Shown here: positions 1 to 7,877 of the stretch, one piece after another
Layout of the letters: each line of letters opens with the position of its first letter
Numbering within the stretch: the first letter of the stretch is position 1
Assembly: GCF_002300555.2 (NCBI RefSeq)
Contig: NZ_NTHN02000009.1
Coordinates: 62,001 to 126,000, forward strand
Length of the DNA stretch: 64,000 nucleotides
Source of the DNA: Alloyangia mangrovi
GTDB taxonomy: Bacteria > Pseudomonadota > Alphaproteobacteria > Rhodobacterales > Rhodobacteraceae
Direction: 5' to 3'
Made by a program: the position numbers and the translations under genes
Notes under the pieces: model-generated
The model's input: only the letters and a program-made list of their open reading frames with translations
Databases searched by the model: none
Told to the model about the DNA's origin: nothing

Positions 1-509
1 GCTGCCGCGCCGGCCTGGATCGCAAGAGCGTACTGGCCGTCCTCGCTAAGGGTCCGGCAGGCGGTCTCGAGCGCCTGGACCCGCAATAGCCGAAAGCTCT
101 CCTGCATCGGAATGAGCCATTCCTCGTGCCACCCGGGAAGGATATCCTCGCTCAAGGCCGTGATCTCTTCGAAATCCAGCTGGGCGCCCGAGATGGCACG
201 CAGAGCAGATGCGCGGGCCTCGGTGAGATCGAGATCGGCGTCCAATGCCAAGTCGTCCCCATTCGAGCGGATCCAACCGGCGGGAGCTTGGAAAAGCGTG
301 CGCCGGAGGTTCGACCGCGCGACCTGGTCGGTTCGGTCTGGCCAGAGCCGCGCGGCAGCGAGGGCGCGTTCGACAGGACCGTTTGAAATCGCCAGAAGAA
401 CGAACAGCCGCCTGACGGGGATCGAAAGCCGCGCGATAGGATGCATGCCCATTGATCCCACGATGCCGAGCAATCTTCCGCTCTTGTCAGACTGCATATG
501 CTTGGGCAC
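1..509 (-). CDS. BTAD-domain (SARP-like) transcriptional regulator, 5' part
   Basis: This minus-strand reading frame is open to the left edge, so the C-terminus is missing. The visible ~165 residues give a small winged-helix-like region (about residues 20-80, rich in Arg with RRLFVLLAISN and ARSNLRRTLFQ) followed by the start of a bacterial transcriptional activator domain, seen as LPGWHEEWLIPMQESFRLL and the helix after it. Proteins of this type often carry TPR or adenylate-cyclase-associated domains further on, which cannot be seen here. I prefer the GTG at 509, because GGAGG lies about six bases before it; an ATG at 497 is the alternative. The target genes are unknown. Confidence 0.6.
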   Translation of the reverse strand, partial: MPKHMQSDKSGRLLGIVGSMGMHPIARLSIPVRRLFVLLAISNGPVERALAAARLWPDRTDQVARSNLRRTLFQAPAGWIRSNGDDLALDADLDLTEARASALRAISGAQLDFEEITALSEDILPGWHEEWLIPMQESFRLLRVQALETACRTLSEDGQYALAIQAGAA

Positions 510-1219
510 CGGCCTCCTCCAATCTTTTCCACGAACAAAATGCGGCCCAGTGCCACGCGTGGCCGGAGCCAGAGAAAAAAACCGTAAAAGAGAGGTCAAA
601 TACTACAGCACATCCTCGAGCCAACCGCAAGTTTGACCCCTCGAAGGGGGGGGTTCGGCGATCATTCATTTTCCCATGCGCGTTCGCTTTCGCGAATGTG
701 CCAAAGGCTATGAGCAGTTGCAGCGAAAGCGCGTTTTCTGAAGTGGCCCCCATTTCCCGGACAGGTTCGCGGCGCTGCCGGGCTTGCCTTTTGATCATGC
801 TGCCGCCTGTAGGTCAGGGCCCTGATGTGCCTCGACCGGTGTTCTACCTGCACGTGCGGACTAGGGCGCTCGATGTTGTAGAAAGTCATCCATTTGCCGA
901 TGCCGGCCCGGGCCGCGGACCCGGTTTCGAAGGCGCCATACACGGTGAGACATCCGGCGCGTGCTTGTCCTCGGCAGCCGCCCGGACCAGAATCGACGGG
1001 CTGGGTGCGGCGTCCCGCCGGCTGCAGGGTGATATCGACATCCAAGACCGCGCCACACATTTGACCGGCTTCCGGATGACCTGCGTTTCACCCGCAGCCC
1101 GACCGCTGGCGCAAGGCCCACAGGAAGCAGGCAATCCACCGCCGTGATCGCCATTTTCTTCGTTTTCCTTGACATCGGGCGTGTTTGGCATGCGTCCTGC
1201 CCTCATAAGAGGGGGACCC
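510..1219. other. Intergenic stretch with an IS relic
   Basis: About 700 bases between the BTAD gene and the first sigma factor. Besides the transposase relic annotated at 800-950, it holds an uninterrupted run of eight G near 650 and a sequence resembling an insertion-sequence end (about 741-765). A TTGACA hexamer at 1169-1174 could be a -35 box for the sigma gene, but no convincing -10 follows. I see no intact gene here. Confidence 0.4.
800..950 (-). pseudogene. IS3-family transposase (orfB) C-terminal relic
   Basis: On the minus strand a short reading contains IGKWMTFYNIERP, which matches the conserved end of IS3-type integrase-core transposases (normally GKWMTFYN followed by an RPH motif). 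The expected His and the rest of the C-terminus are lost to frame changes, and no DDE catalytic residues remain upstream. It is a dead fragment. Other IS3 relics lie at 5.8, 21.3, 21.6 and 28.7 kb. Confidence 0.6.
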
Positions 1220-1777
1220 ATGACCGAGGAACCGCTGGCTGACATCCTCTTGCGCATGGCGCAGGGGGAGAGGACCGCGCTGCGCAACCTCTATTCCGAA
1301 GCCGGCCCGAAACTTTTCGGGGTCTGTCTTCGTATGCTCAGGGACAGGGCCGAAGCAGAAGACGCGTTGCAGGAGATCATGGTCAAGCTGTGGAGCAAGG
1401 CGCATCAGTTCGATCCCCTGCGCGGCCAGCCCATGTCTTGGGTTGTGACCGTCGCGCGCAACCATTGCCTCGATCGCCTGCGGTCGCGCACGGCCGCACT
1501 GCGACGTGAGGCCGCCACTTCGAACGATGCGGCCATGTTCGAGGTTGCCGACGCCGCGCCGGGGCCTGAAACTCTCGTCGAACTGAAGCATGAGGCGCGA
1601 CGCATCGCCGATTGCCTCGCAACGCTCGACCCGGACCGTGCCGCCGCCATCCGGAGCGCCTACCTTGACGGGCGCAGCTATGACGACATCGCGCGCACCT
1701 TCGGGATCCCGCTGAACACCCTGCGCAGCTGGCTGCATCGCGGCCTGCGCAAGCTCAAGGAGTGCATGGACGCATGA
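1220..1777 (+). CDS. ECF-type RNA polymerase sigma factor
   Basis: A 185-residue sigma-70 family factor of the extracytoplasmic-function class. Region 2 spans about residues 20-90 (AEDALQEIMVKLW, then FDPLRGQPMSWVVTVARN), and region 4 is at about 130-183 with the helix-turn-helix SYDDIARTFGIPLNTLRSW. The ATG at 1220 has AGAGGGGGA just upstream and gives the normal family length; the frame stays open further upstream but is not sigma-like. The stop overlaps the anti-sigma start by four bases (ATGA), which indicates translational coupling. It presumably drives its own operon and the fasciclin gene downstream. It is paralogous in layout to the second sigma gene at 4.5 kb. Confidence 0.92.
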   Translation: MTEEPLADILLRMAQGERTALRNLYSEAGPKLFGVCLRMLRDRAEAEDALQEIMVKLWSKAHQFDPLRGQPMSWVVTVARNHCLDRLRSRTAALRREAATSNDAAMFEVADAAPGPETLVELKHEARRIADCLATLDPDRAAAIRSAYLDGRSYDDIARTFGIPLNTLRSWLHRGLRKLKECMDA

Positions 1778-2467
1778 CGGAAGACGAGACCCCCGATCTC
1801 GCGGCGGACTACGTGCTGGGGCTTGCCTCGGCCGAGGACCGCGCGCGGGCCGAGGACCGGATCACCCGCGATCCGGCCTTCGCGCGGGAGGTCGAGATGT
1901 GGCAGGCGCGCTTCTCGGAGTTGAACGTCGAGTTCGCGGCCGTAACGCCCCCCCTCCGCCGTGCTGGACCGGGCCGAACACAGGCTCTTCGGGGCACCCC
2001 TGCCCCAGCGCGGCGGCGTGCTTGGCTGGCTGCGCCGGGCAGTCACGGACCGGAGGACGACCGCGGGGGGCGTGCGCAGGCGTGGAGTTGCGGTTCTACT
2101 CGGGCTCGCCGTGGCGACGGCTGTGGCGCTCGTGGCGATCTGGGGCGTCCCGCTGCACCGCCCTGGCACCCATCTTGCAGAGCTTAGTGCGCCGGACCTG
2201 CAGATCGCTGTCCGCGGCGACAGCCAACGGCTGGTCTTCCGCCGACTGTCCGATGCACCCGACCCCGAGGGGAGGTCCTATCAGCTGTGGCTGATCCGCG
2301 ACGGACAGGTCGCGTCCCTCGGGCTTCTCGCCCCGCGCACGACAGAGGTGCGCGCAGAGGTGCGCGCGGGCGATGTGCTGGCGGTCAGCCTGGAGCCGGC
2401 GGGGGGATCGCCCGTGGCAGGCCCAAGCGGGCCGGTGCTGGCAACAGCGCAGGTTCCGAGCCTCTAG
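1774..2467 (+). CDS. Anti-sigma factor (RskA-type C-terminal domain), frameshifted as read
   Basis: A single-pass membrane anti-sigma factor paired with the sigma gene before it. The N-terminal part (DLAADYVLGLASAEDRARAE onward) lies in the frame starting at 1774. After the run of seven C at 1948-1954, the homologous sequence continues in another frame (VLDRAEHRLFG, a transmembrane helix VAVLLGLAVATAVALVAIW, then the C-terminal domain with YQLWLIRDGQVASLGLL and AGGSPVAGPSGPVLATAQ). Removing one C joins the two parts into about 230 residues, the length of the intact paralogue at 5036-5764. Family knowledge: such proteins hold the sigma factor at the membrane until a signal arrives. The shift is probably a sequencing error. 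Confidence 0.85.
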
Positions 2468-2567
2468 CGCCGCGGAATTTTTTCCACGCCTTGGTGCAAC
2501 GCGGCCAATCGCGCCTTCGTATCCTCTGCAGCCCCGGACAAAACCGGCGCATTCTGGAGGAAACATC

Positions 2568-3131
2568 ATGACCAACATCAAATGCACGTCCGCCCTCGCT
2601 CTCGGCCTTGTCGCGGCCCTTGGCTTCGCGGCCCCGGCCTTTTCCGCAAACCCGATGGTCGGCGGCGCGCCGATGTACGAGTCCAAGAACATCGTCGAAA
2701 ACGCGGTGAACTCTGCCGATCACACGACCCTGGTCGCCGCGGTTCAGGCGGCCGGCCTGGTCGAAACCCTTCAGGGACCCGGGCCGTTCACGGTGTTCGC
2801 CCCGACAAACGCCGCCTTCGACATGCTTCCCGCCGGAACGGTGGAGACACTGCTGAAACCCGAAAACAAGGCGATGCTGACCAAGGTTCTGACGGCGCAT
2901 GTGCTGGCCGGCGACTGGACCGCCGCCAAGATCATGCAGAAGGCACGGGCGAGCTCGGACGGGCTGGCGAACTTCACGACCGTTTCTGGCGACGCGCTAT
3001 CGGCCCGGATGAAGGACGGGATGCTCTACATCTATGATGAAAGCGGCACGGTTGCCCGCGTGACGATCGCCGATGTCGATCAGTCGAATGGCGTGATCCA
3101 CGTCGTGGATCACGTCCTGGTGCCCAAGTAA
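2568..3131 (+). CDS. Secreted fasciclin (FAS1) domain protein
   Basis: 187 residues with a clear signal peptide (hydrophobic core ALALGLVAALGFAAPAF, predicted cleavage after Ala27) and one FAS1 domain at about 40-185. Both FAS1 signatures are visible: PFTVFAPTNAAFDMLP in the first half and VIHVVDHVLVP at the C-terminus. The start at 2568 is supported by GGAGGAAACATC directly before it. FAS1 proteins are surface or periplasmic adhesion-type proteins. The gene follows the ECF sigma/anti-sigma pair by 100 bases and is a likely member of that regulon. A strong hairpin closes the unit downstream. Confidence 0.9.
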   Translation: MTNIKCTSALALGLVAALGFAAPAFSANPMVGGAPMYESKNIVENAVNSADHTTLVAAVQAAGLVETLQGPGPFTVFAPTNAAFDMLPAGTVETLLKPENKAMLTKVLTAHVLAGDWTAAKIMQKARASSDGLANFTTVSGDALSARMKDGMLYIYDESGTVARVTIADVDQSNGVIHVVDHVLVPK

Positions 3132-3148
3132 GCGCGCCATGGACAAGC

Positions 3149-3179
3149 GCGCCCGCGACATCACACCTGTCGCGGGCGC
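3149..3179 (+). terminator. Hairpin after the fasciclin gene
   Basis: A perfect 12-base-pair stem (GCGCCCGCGACA and its complement) with a 7-base loop, beginning 18 bases after the stop codon. No T-tract follows, so it may act as a weak terminator or an mRNA 3'-end stabiliser. Confidence 0.6.
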
Positions 3180-3507
3180 ATACTGCCTCGACCTCGGATA
3201 GAAGAGAAAGGGGCGCGTGGCGCTCCTTCTTCGTCACCCGCGGCTGATCGACAGCAGACAAGTCTTGGCGAATGCAGTCATGCCGCGCCAGTTACCTCTC
3301 CGCAGCTGTCACGAAAGCTCTTGGAACCGGCCCGGGAAAGGACGTTGCGGGCCTCGCGGCCGCTCTGCGCCGGGAGTTGGCCGACACCGGAGCCCCGGGA
3401 GGCCAAACAAAATTTTGGCCCCGACGCATCCAAACGGGCGCGAGCCCGAGTCCTAGGGATATCGAAGCCGCGGAATGGCCGCGCTCGAGACCTGAGGAGA
3501 CTGAACG
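3180..3507. other. Intergenic region before the DUF4394 gene
   Basis: Apart from the inverted repeat at 3401-3420, I see no gene or RNA in these ~330 bases. The region must contain the promoter of the DUF4394 gene; I could not identify its elements with confidence. Confidence 0.4.
3401..3420. promoter_or_regulatory. Inverted repeat upstream of the DUF4394 gene
   Basis: GGCCAAA and TTTGGCC are separated by six A/T-rich bases, about 90 bases before the ATG at 3508. It could be a protein-binding site. Nothing in the sequence identifies the protein. Confidence 0.35.
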
Positions 3508-4314
3508 ATGCACAAGACAATTTCCGCCCTGACCCTGCTGCTGACCACCTCTGCCGCCACCGGTGCGCTGGCCGACGATCATGGCGCGATGACCGCGATC
3601 GGGCTCAGCGGCGACAAGATGCTGCACGTGATCGACACGAGCTCTGCCAAGGTGACGGAGTCCATGGAAGTGACCGGCGTCGACCGGCTTCTGGGTATCG
3701 ACCTGCGCCCCTCGAACGGGCAGCTGATCGGCGTCACCGACACATTCGACATCGTCGAGATCGATCCCGAGACCGGGGCGGCCACCGTGATCTCGACCAT
3801 GGACAAGGAGCTTATGATCGAGGCGGGCGCGCCGGTGATCGTCGACTTCAACCCGATGGCCGACAAGCTGCGCTTCATGTCGGGCACCACCAACCACCGC
3901 GTCGACATCGAAAGCGGTGCGGTGACGGTCGACGGCTCGCTGGCCTTCGAGGAGGCCGACATGCACGCGGGCGAGGCCCCGGCCATCGTTGCGGCGGCCT
4001 ATATCAACAGTTTCGGCAAGCCCGAGAGCACCGCGATGTACGACATCGACAGCACCATCGTCGCGCTGATCCGGCAGACCTCGCCCAATGACGGCACGCT
4101 GGCCGCGGTCGGCAAGCTGGGCATCGAGGGCGCGGACCACTACGCCTTCGATATCGCCACCGATGCCGAGGGCACCAACACCGCCTGGCTCGTGGCTGCG
4201 GGTCAGTTGCACACTCTCTCGCTCGACGACGGCTCCGTGCAGGAAAGCTGGGATCTCGAGGGCGCGGGCGGCGCGATGCTGCGCGACATCACCTTCATGA
4301 CCGCGGAGATGTGA
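3508..4314 (+). CDS. Exported DUF4394 domain protein
   Basis: 268 residues with a signal peptide (cleavage predicted after ALA at residue 22) followed by a DUF4394 domain over nearly the whole mature protein. Diagnostic stretches are IGLSGDKMLHVIDTSSAKV, LLGIDLRPSNGQLIGVT and ADKLRFMSGTTNHRVDIESG, a beta-propeller-like pattern. The biochemical role of this family is not established. A GAGGAG-type ribosome-binding site precedes the ATG. It lies upstream of the second ECF sigma/anti-sigma pair, mirroring the fasciclin gene downstream of the first pair, so it may be a target or signal partner of that sigma factor. Confidence 0.85.
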   Translation: MHKTISALTLLLTTSAATGALADDHGAMTAIGLSGDKMLHVIDTSSAKVTESMEVTGVDRLLGIDLRPSNGQLIGVTDTFDIVEIDPETGAATVISTMDKELMIEAGAPVIVDFNPMADKLRFMSGTTNHRVDIESGAVTVDGSLAFEEADMHAGEAPAIVAAAYINSFGKPESTAMYDIDSTIVALIRQTSPNDGTLAAVGKLGIEGADHYAFDIATDAEGTNTAWLVAAGQLHTLSLDDGSVQESWDLEGAGGAMLRDITFMTAEM

Positions 4315-4508
4315 GGTCTCGCCTTACGTCCATGTCGGGCGCAGGCTGCATGCCTGCGCCCGGCTCGAAGAGGTCACGCAAATCGGCCACGTCTCAGCGC
4401 GCATCCGGCCCTGCCATCTCGTGTAAATTGACAGGCCGGCAAGCGGCCTCTAGCCGTAGTCCCATTGCCGCAGCGCTAGAGGGCGGCACAGGGAGAGCAG
4501 GAAGTCAC

Positions 4509-5039
4509 GTGACGGATCATGCAGCCTTGATCAGGGCCTGTGCCGGGGGCGACAAATCCGCCCTGCGCGGCATCATGACAGCGGAGGGCGGGCGCATGCT
4601 CGGTGTCGCGCGTCGGATGCTGGGCCGGATCGACCTTGCCGAAGACGCGGTGCAGGAGGCCCTCGTGCTGGTCTGGCGCCGGGCGCATCAGTTCGACGAG
4701 AGCCGGGGCAGCGCCAAGGGCTGGCTCTACACCATCCTGCGCAACCGCTGCCTGACCATGCTGCGCAGCGAGGACCGCGAAGTGCCGACCGAACCGCAGG
4801 CAATCGACCGCGCCTCCGAGGGCGCCCTGGTCGATGCGGCCTTCGACCGGCTGCCCAGCTCGGCAGACCTGCGCGGCTGTCTCGAAGGGCTCGACGAGGC
4901 GACCCGGCGGGCGATCCTGTCCTCCTACGTGCTCGGGCACAGCCACGGCGAGATCGCCGGCCGGCTGGCAACGCCGCTGGGCACGGTAAAGGCACGTATC
5001 CGGCGCGGCCTGCTCAAGCTGAGGGAGTGCCTGTCATGA
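4509..5039 (+). CDS. ECF-type RNA polymerase sigma factor (second copy)
   Basis: 176 residues from a GTG start at 4509. The frame is open further upstream, but that extension is low-complexity and Ser/Arg-rich, unlike a sigma factor. Region 2 is seen as LAEDAVQEALVLVWRRAHQF and GWLYTILRNRCLTMLRS; region 4 as HSHGEIAGRLATPLGTVKAR. A GGAAG lies just before the GTG. The stop overlaps the ATG of the anti-sigma gene (ATGA). Together with 1220-1777 this makes two related ECF modules within 4 kb, possibly an old duplication. Confidence 0.9.
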   Translation: MTDHAALIRACAGGDKSALRGIMTAEGGRMLGVARRMLGRIDLAEDAVQEALVLVWRRAHQFDESRGSAKGWLYTILRNRCLTMLRSEDREVPTEPQAIDRASEGALVDAAFDRLPSSADLRGCLEGLDEATRRAILSSYVLGHSHGEIAGRLATPLGTVKARIRRGLLKLRECLS

Positions 5040-5764
5040 CGGACCGTTCTCTTGACCTGCTGATCGACGAGGTTGTCCTCGGGCTTGCCTCGGAGGCTGA
5101 TACCGCGCGTCTGGAGGAGCTCGCCGCGCGCGACCCCGAGGTGGCGGCGCGGCTTGCAAGCGCGCGTGACCGCTTCGCTCCGCTCGACGAGACTGCCGAC
5201 GACCTGCCGCTGCCCGACGGGTTCTGGGATCGCCTCGCGCCGCGGCTGGATGTATCGGAGGAGAAGCCGCCTGCCCCGGAGCGTGAAACGGCGGGTGCCG
5301 AGGTGATCGACCTTGCCCCGCTGCGCGCGCGCCTGACCCGCTGGCGCTACGCCGCCGTGACCGGGATCGCCGCCAGCCTGCTGCTGGCTTGCCTGCTGGG
5401 CTGGTCCCTGCTCATGCCATCTGACCCCTTGGTCGTGGCGGTGCTGCTGGATGACCGCGGCGAAGCCATCGCGCTTGTCGAAAGCGGCCCGGACAACACC
5501 ACACGCGTGACCCTGCTCGAGCGGCCTGACGTGCCTTCGGGCCAGGTGATGCAGGTCTGGACCAAGCCCGAAGACGACGGCCCGCCCGTCTCGCTGGGTC
5601 TGCTCTCTACCGGCCTGTCGCGCGTGCTGAGTGTCGAAGGTCTGCCCGAGCCGCATCCGGCGCAGCTTTACGAGATCACCTTCGAGCCCGCCGGCGGCTC
5701 GCCGACCAACCTCCCGACCGGGCCTATCCTCGGCAAGGGTCTGGCCAAGGAGCCGGTGACATGA
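5036..5764 (+). CDS. Anti-sigma factor (RskA-type C-terminal domain)
   Basis: 242 residues, intact. The N-terminal sigma-binding part starts with LDLLIDEVVLGLASEADTAR, matching the other anti-sigma factor in this window. One transmembrane helix follows at about 105-128 (YAAVTGIAASLLLACLLGW), then the C-terminal extracytoplasmic domain with VMQVWTKPEDDGPPVSLGLL and the closing AGGSPTNLPTGPILGKG. Translation is coupled to the sigma gene. The expected function is to sequester that sigma factor at the inner membrane; the releasing signal is unknown. Confidence 0.9.
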   Translation: MTDRSLDLLIDEVVLGLASEADTARLEELAARDPEVAARLASARDRFAPLDETADDLPLPDGFWDRLAPRLDVSEEKPPAPERETAGAEVIDLAPLRARLTRWRYAAVTGIAASLLLACLLGWSLLMPSDPLVVAVLLDDRGEAIALVESGPDNTTRVTLLERPDVPSGQVMQVWTKPEDDGPPVSLGLLSTGLSRVLSVEGLPEPHPAQLYEITFEPAGGSPTNLPTGPILGKGLAKEPVT

Positions 5765-5845
5765 GGCGACAGGATTGGTGGCTCTGGGCGTGACCAAGTT
5801 GGAAACCGCCCCGGGTTTGCCGGAGACTCCAACTCCCAAGAAGAA

Positions 5846-6075
5846 GCATCGTCGGCAAGATCACGAACAAGCCCTCTCCTGAAGTCCGCGCGCGCCGTGC
5901 GGATGGGTCTCGACGGCGCGAGCCCGCAAGGTTCTCGGTGGCGGGCGATCATGTCGATTGCCGCGAAGATAGGCCACTCGGGACACGCTGGACGACTGGG
6001 GCAAGAAGGCCGAGGTCGACGGCGGCAGGCGCGCAGGCTTTCCCGGCGACATGGCTGAGAAGAGCAAGACATTGC
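5846..6075 (+). pseudogene. IS3-family transposase orfA relic
   Basis: Pieces of a helix-turn-helix orfA protein are readable in more than one frame: IVGKITNKPSPEVRAR, then GSRWRAIMSIAAKIG, then DDWGKKAEVDGGRRAGF. These match the order of the usual IS3 orfA N-terminus. Several frame breaks separate them and orfB is absent. It marks an old insertion between the second sigma operon and the lipoxygenase cassette. Confidence 0.6.
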
Positions 6076-6160
6076 CCCAGTCGGCCCGAAGCCAATGGCG
6101 AGCCGACCGCGCCACCTTGCACCGGGAGACGAACGTACATTCCTCAAGCGCACGCAAAAC

Positions 6161-6177
6161 GCGCAATTAAGTTGCGC
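6161..6177. promoter_or_regulatory. Palindrome upstream of the lipoxygenase-like gene
   Basis: GCGCAA and TTGCGC flank a five-base spacer, about 90 bases before the ATG at 6265, in a locally A/T-rich stretch. It may be an operator for the cassette that follows. No regulator gene adjacent to the cassette is evident. Confidence 0.35.
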
Positions 6178-6264
6178 AATTTCCCGGATTCGGGTCACAC
6201 TTCTTATGTAAATGGGTGCGGGTTTCCAAGAAGACCGACGTCTTTCAATGACAGGGGCACGACC

Positions 6265-7857
6265 ATGAAAATGAATGACCTGCCGGACCAATTTCTTTAT
6301 GCGCGCAAGGGGCCTTGGCCCCAGCCTTCTCCGTCTCACCCTCTGATCTGCGCCGACGAGGTGCTGAACATCCCGCCGATGGAAGAGTTGCTTTTCAACG
6401 AAACCATCGGCGCACGCTACCTCAAGGCGCGTGTCGGCTACCCGGCTTATGCCGCGCAATACGCGGCCAGCATGGCGGGATGGAGGGGTGTTACAGCCGA
6501 GCGGTTCAATCAAATCATGACCGAAACGCTGTTCACCCGCTTCCGCGTCGAGATGCAGGACGAGGAACTTGAGGCCTGCCGCGCGGCCTTTGCCAAGGAC
6601 GACGATGGGCCGGAACTGGGGAAGGCGCTGGAAACCGGGACCTGGACGAAATACGACTTCTCGGCGATGAAGAAGATCGTTCCGCTCGACGGAATGCATG
6701 TCGCTCCCACCAAGGTCTATTTCGAGGAGGACGCGACCGGAAGGAACCTCTGCCGCGTCATCGAGGTCGATGGGCTCCTGGTCCGCGACACCGACAGCTC
6801 CTTCGGCATCGCGATGGTCTACGCGCTGCAGGGCGCGTCCTACCATGTGCTCTTCGTGGTTCATCCGGCGCTGCATTTTCCGATGAATTCGGTCAATGCG
6901 ATCACCAAGACTGCCCTGCCCATGAACCACCCGATCTTTCAGATGTTCCTGCCACACAGCGCCTATTCGCTGGCGCTCGACAATGCCGTGCTGGAAAGCG
7001 CGGAGTCGGTGGTGAACAACAATGCGCAGGGTACGCGGTTCGACCCGCTGACCGGCAATGCCTACAACCTCAAGCTGCTCTTCGGGGCGGGCTATGCCGG
7101 GCTGACCGAGCGCGAGGGGTACGACCCGCGCGCCTACCCCCGCTACAACTACATGAAACCGCAAATGGCGGACAGCGAGCACCCGCTGTTCCATTCCTTC
7201 TACGGCACCTGGCTGGCGCGCTACTACGAGGAGGCCTTCCTGCCGTTCTGCAAGATCGTGGCCGACTACATCAAGGATTCCGCCAATGACCCGATGATGG
7301 AGTATACCCGCCTCTGGGCGAAATACCTGCACACCCATGTCCACGGCTTCCCGAACGCAGATCAGATCGGCGAGGGCGACACGCTGGCGAAGGTCATGGC
7401 GATCTACATGTGGAACGCGTCGGTGTCGCATGGCGGCGATCACTGGAGCTTTTCCAACCAGATCACGGCGGTCGAGAAATGCCTCCGCATCCGGCGCCCG
7501 CCGCCCAAGACCCGGACTGAAGCGGAGGTCGACAACGCCAAGGAGCGGATCTTCAGCCCCAACGACATGCAGCGTGCGGCGCTCTGTCAGTACATGTTCT
7601 TCCAGGCCTGGGCGATCGAACCCAATCTCTTCGAGACCCGCTACGCCTTGCCCGACTACGGCCTGCAACAAGCCGCCAAGGCCTTCACCGAGAACCTGAG
7701 CGCTGTGAACGCAGGCCTCTTGCAGCGCGTTGCGCCGAGTACGAGCCCGGACGGCCCCAGCGCGGTTACCAACTGTCAGCCACTGCACCCCATCATGGAC
7801 GGGGACACGACCATCGTGCCCTATGAGCGGACCATCCCGCAGAGCATACAGTACTGA
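6265..7857 (+). CDS. Divergent lipoxygenase-like protein
   Basis: 530 residues without a signal peptide or an N-terminal PLAT domain. The lipoxygenase histidine pattern is present: His194, His204, His222 and His231 have spacings of 10, 18 and 9, exactly those of the classical H-x4-H-x4-H-x17-H-x8-H signature (family knowledge), with HPIFQMFLPH closing it. His389 and His393 (SVSHGGDH) match the second iron-ligand pair, 185 residues after His204, close to the spacing in plant enzymes. Two oddities: the classical first ligand position is Val199 with His200 next to it, and the C-terminal residue is Tyr, not the usual Ile. Fold assignment is confident; dioxygenase activity is uncertain. The upstream open frame is not used, because homology begins near the ATG at 6265. 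It is followed after 20 bases by the large cyclase gene. Confidence 0.75.
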   Translation: MKMNDLPDQFLYARKGPWPQPSPSHPLICADEVLNIPPMEELLFNETIGARYLKARVGYPAYAAQYAASMAGWRGVTAERFNQIMTETLFTRFRVEMQDEELEACRAAFAKDDDGPELGKALETGTWTKYDFSAMKKIVPLDGMHVAPTKVYFEEDATGRNLCRVIEVDGLLVRDTDSSFGIAMVYALQGASYHVLFVVHPALHFPMNSVNAITKTALPMNHPIFQMFLPHSAYSLALDNAVLESAESVVNNNAQGTRFDPLTGNAYNLKLLFGAGYAGLTEREGYDPRAYPRYNYMKPQMADSEHPLFHSFYGTWLARYYEEAFLPFCKIVADYIKDSANDPMMEYTRLWAKYLHTHVHGFPNADQIGEGDTLAKVMAIYMWNASVSHGGDHWSFSNQITAVEKCLRIRRPPPKTRTEAEVDNAKERIFSPNDMQRAALCQYMFFQAWAIEPNLFETRYALPDYGLQQAAKAFTENLSAVNAGLLQRVAPSTSPDGPSAVTNCQPLHPIMDGDTTIVPYERTIPQSIQY

Positions 7858-7877
7858 CCGGCCCGGCACGGCCCGAG

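Noticed and set aside
1948-1954. G/C runs as phase-variation switches or programmed frameshifts
   Set aside because: They affect unrelated genes including lon and uehC, always by one extra base, with no slippery-site context or downstream structure in common; assembly error is the simpler reading.
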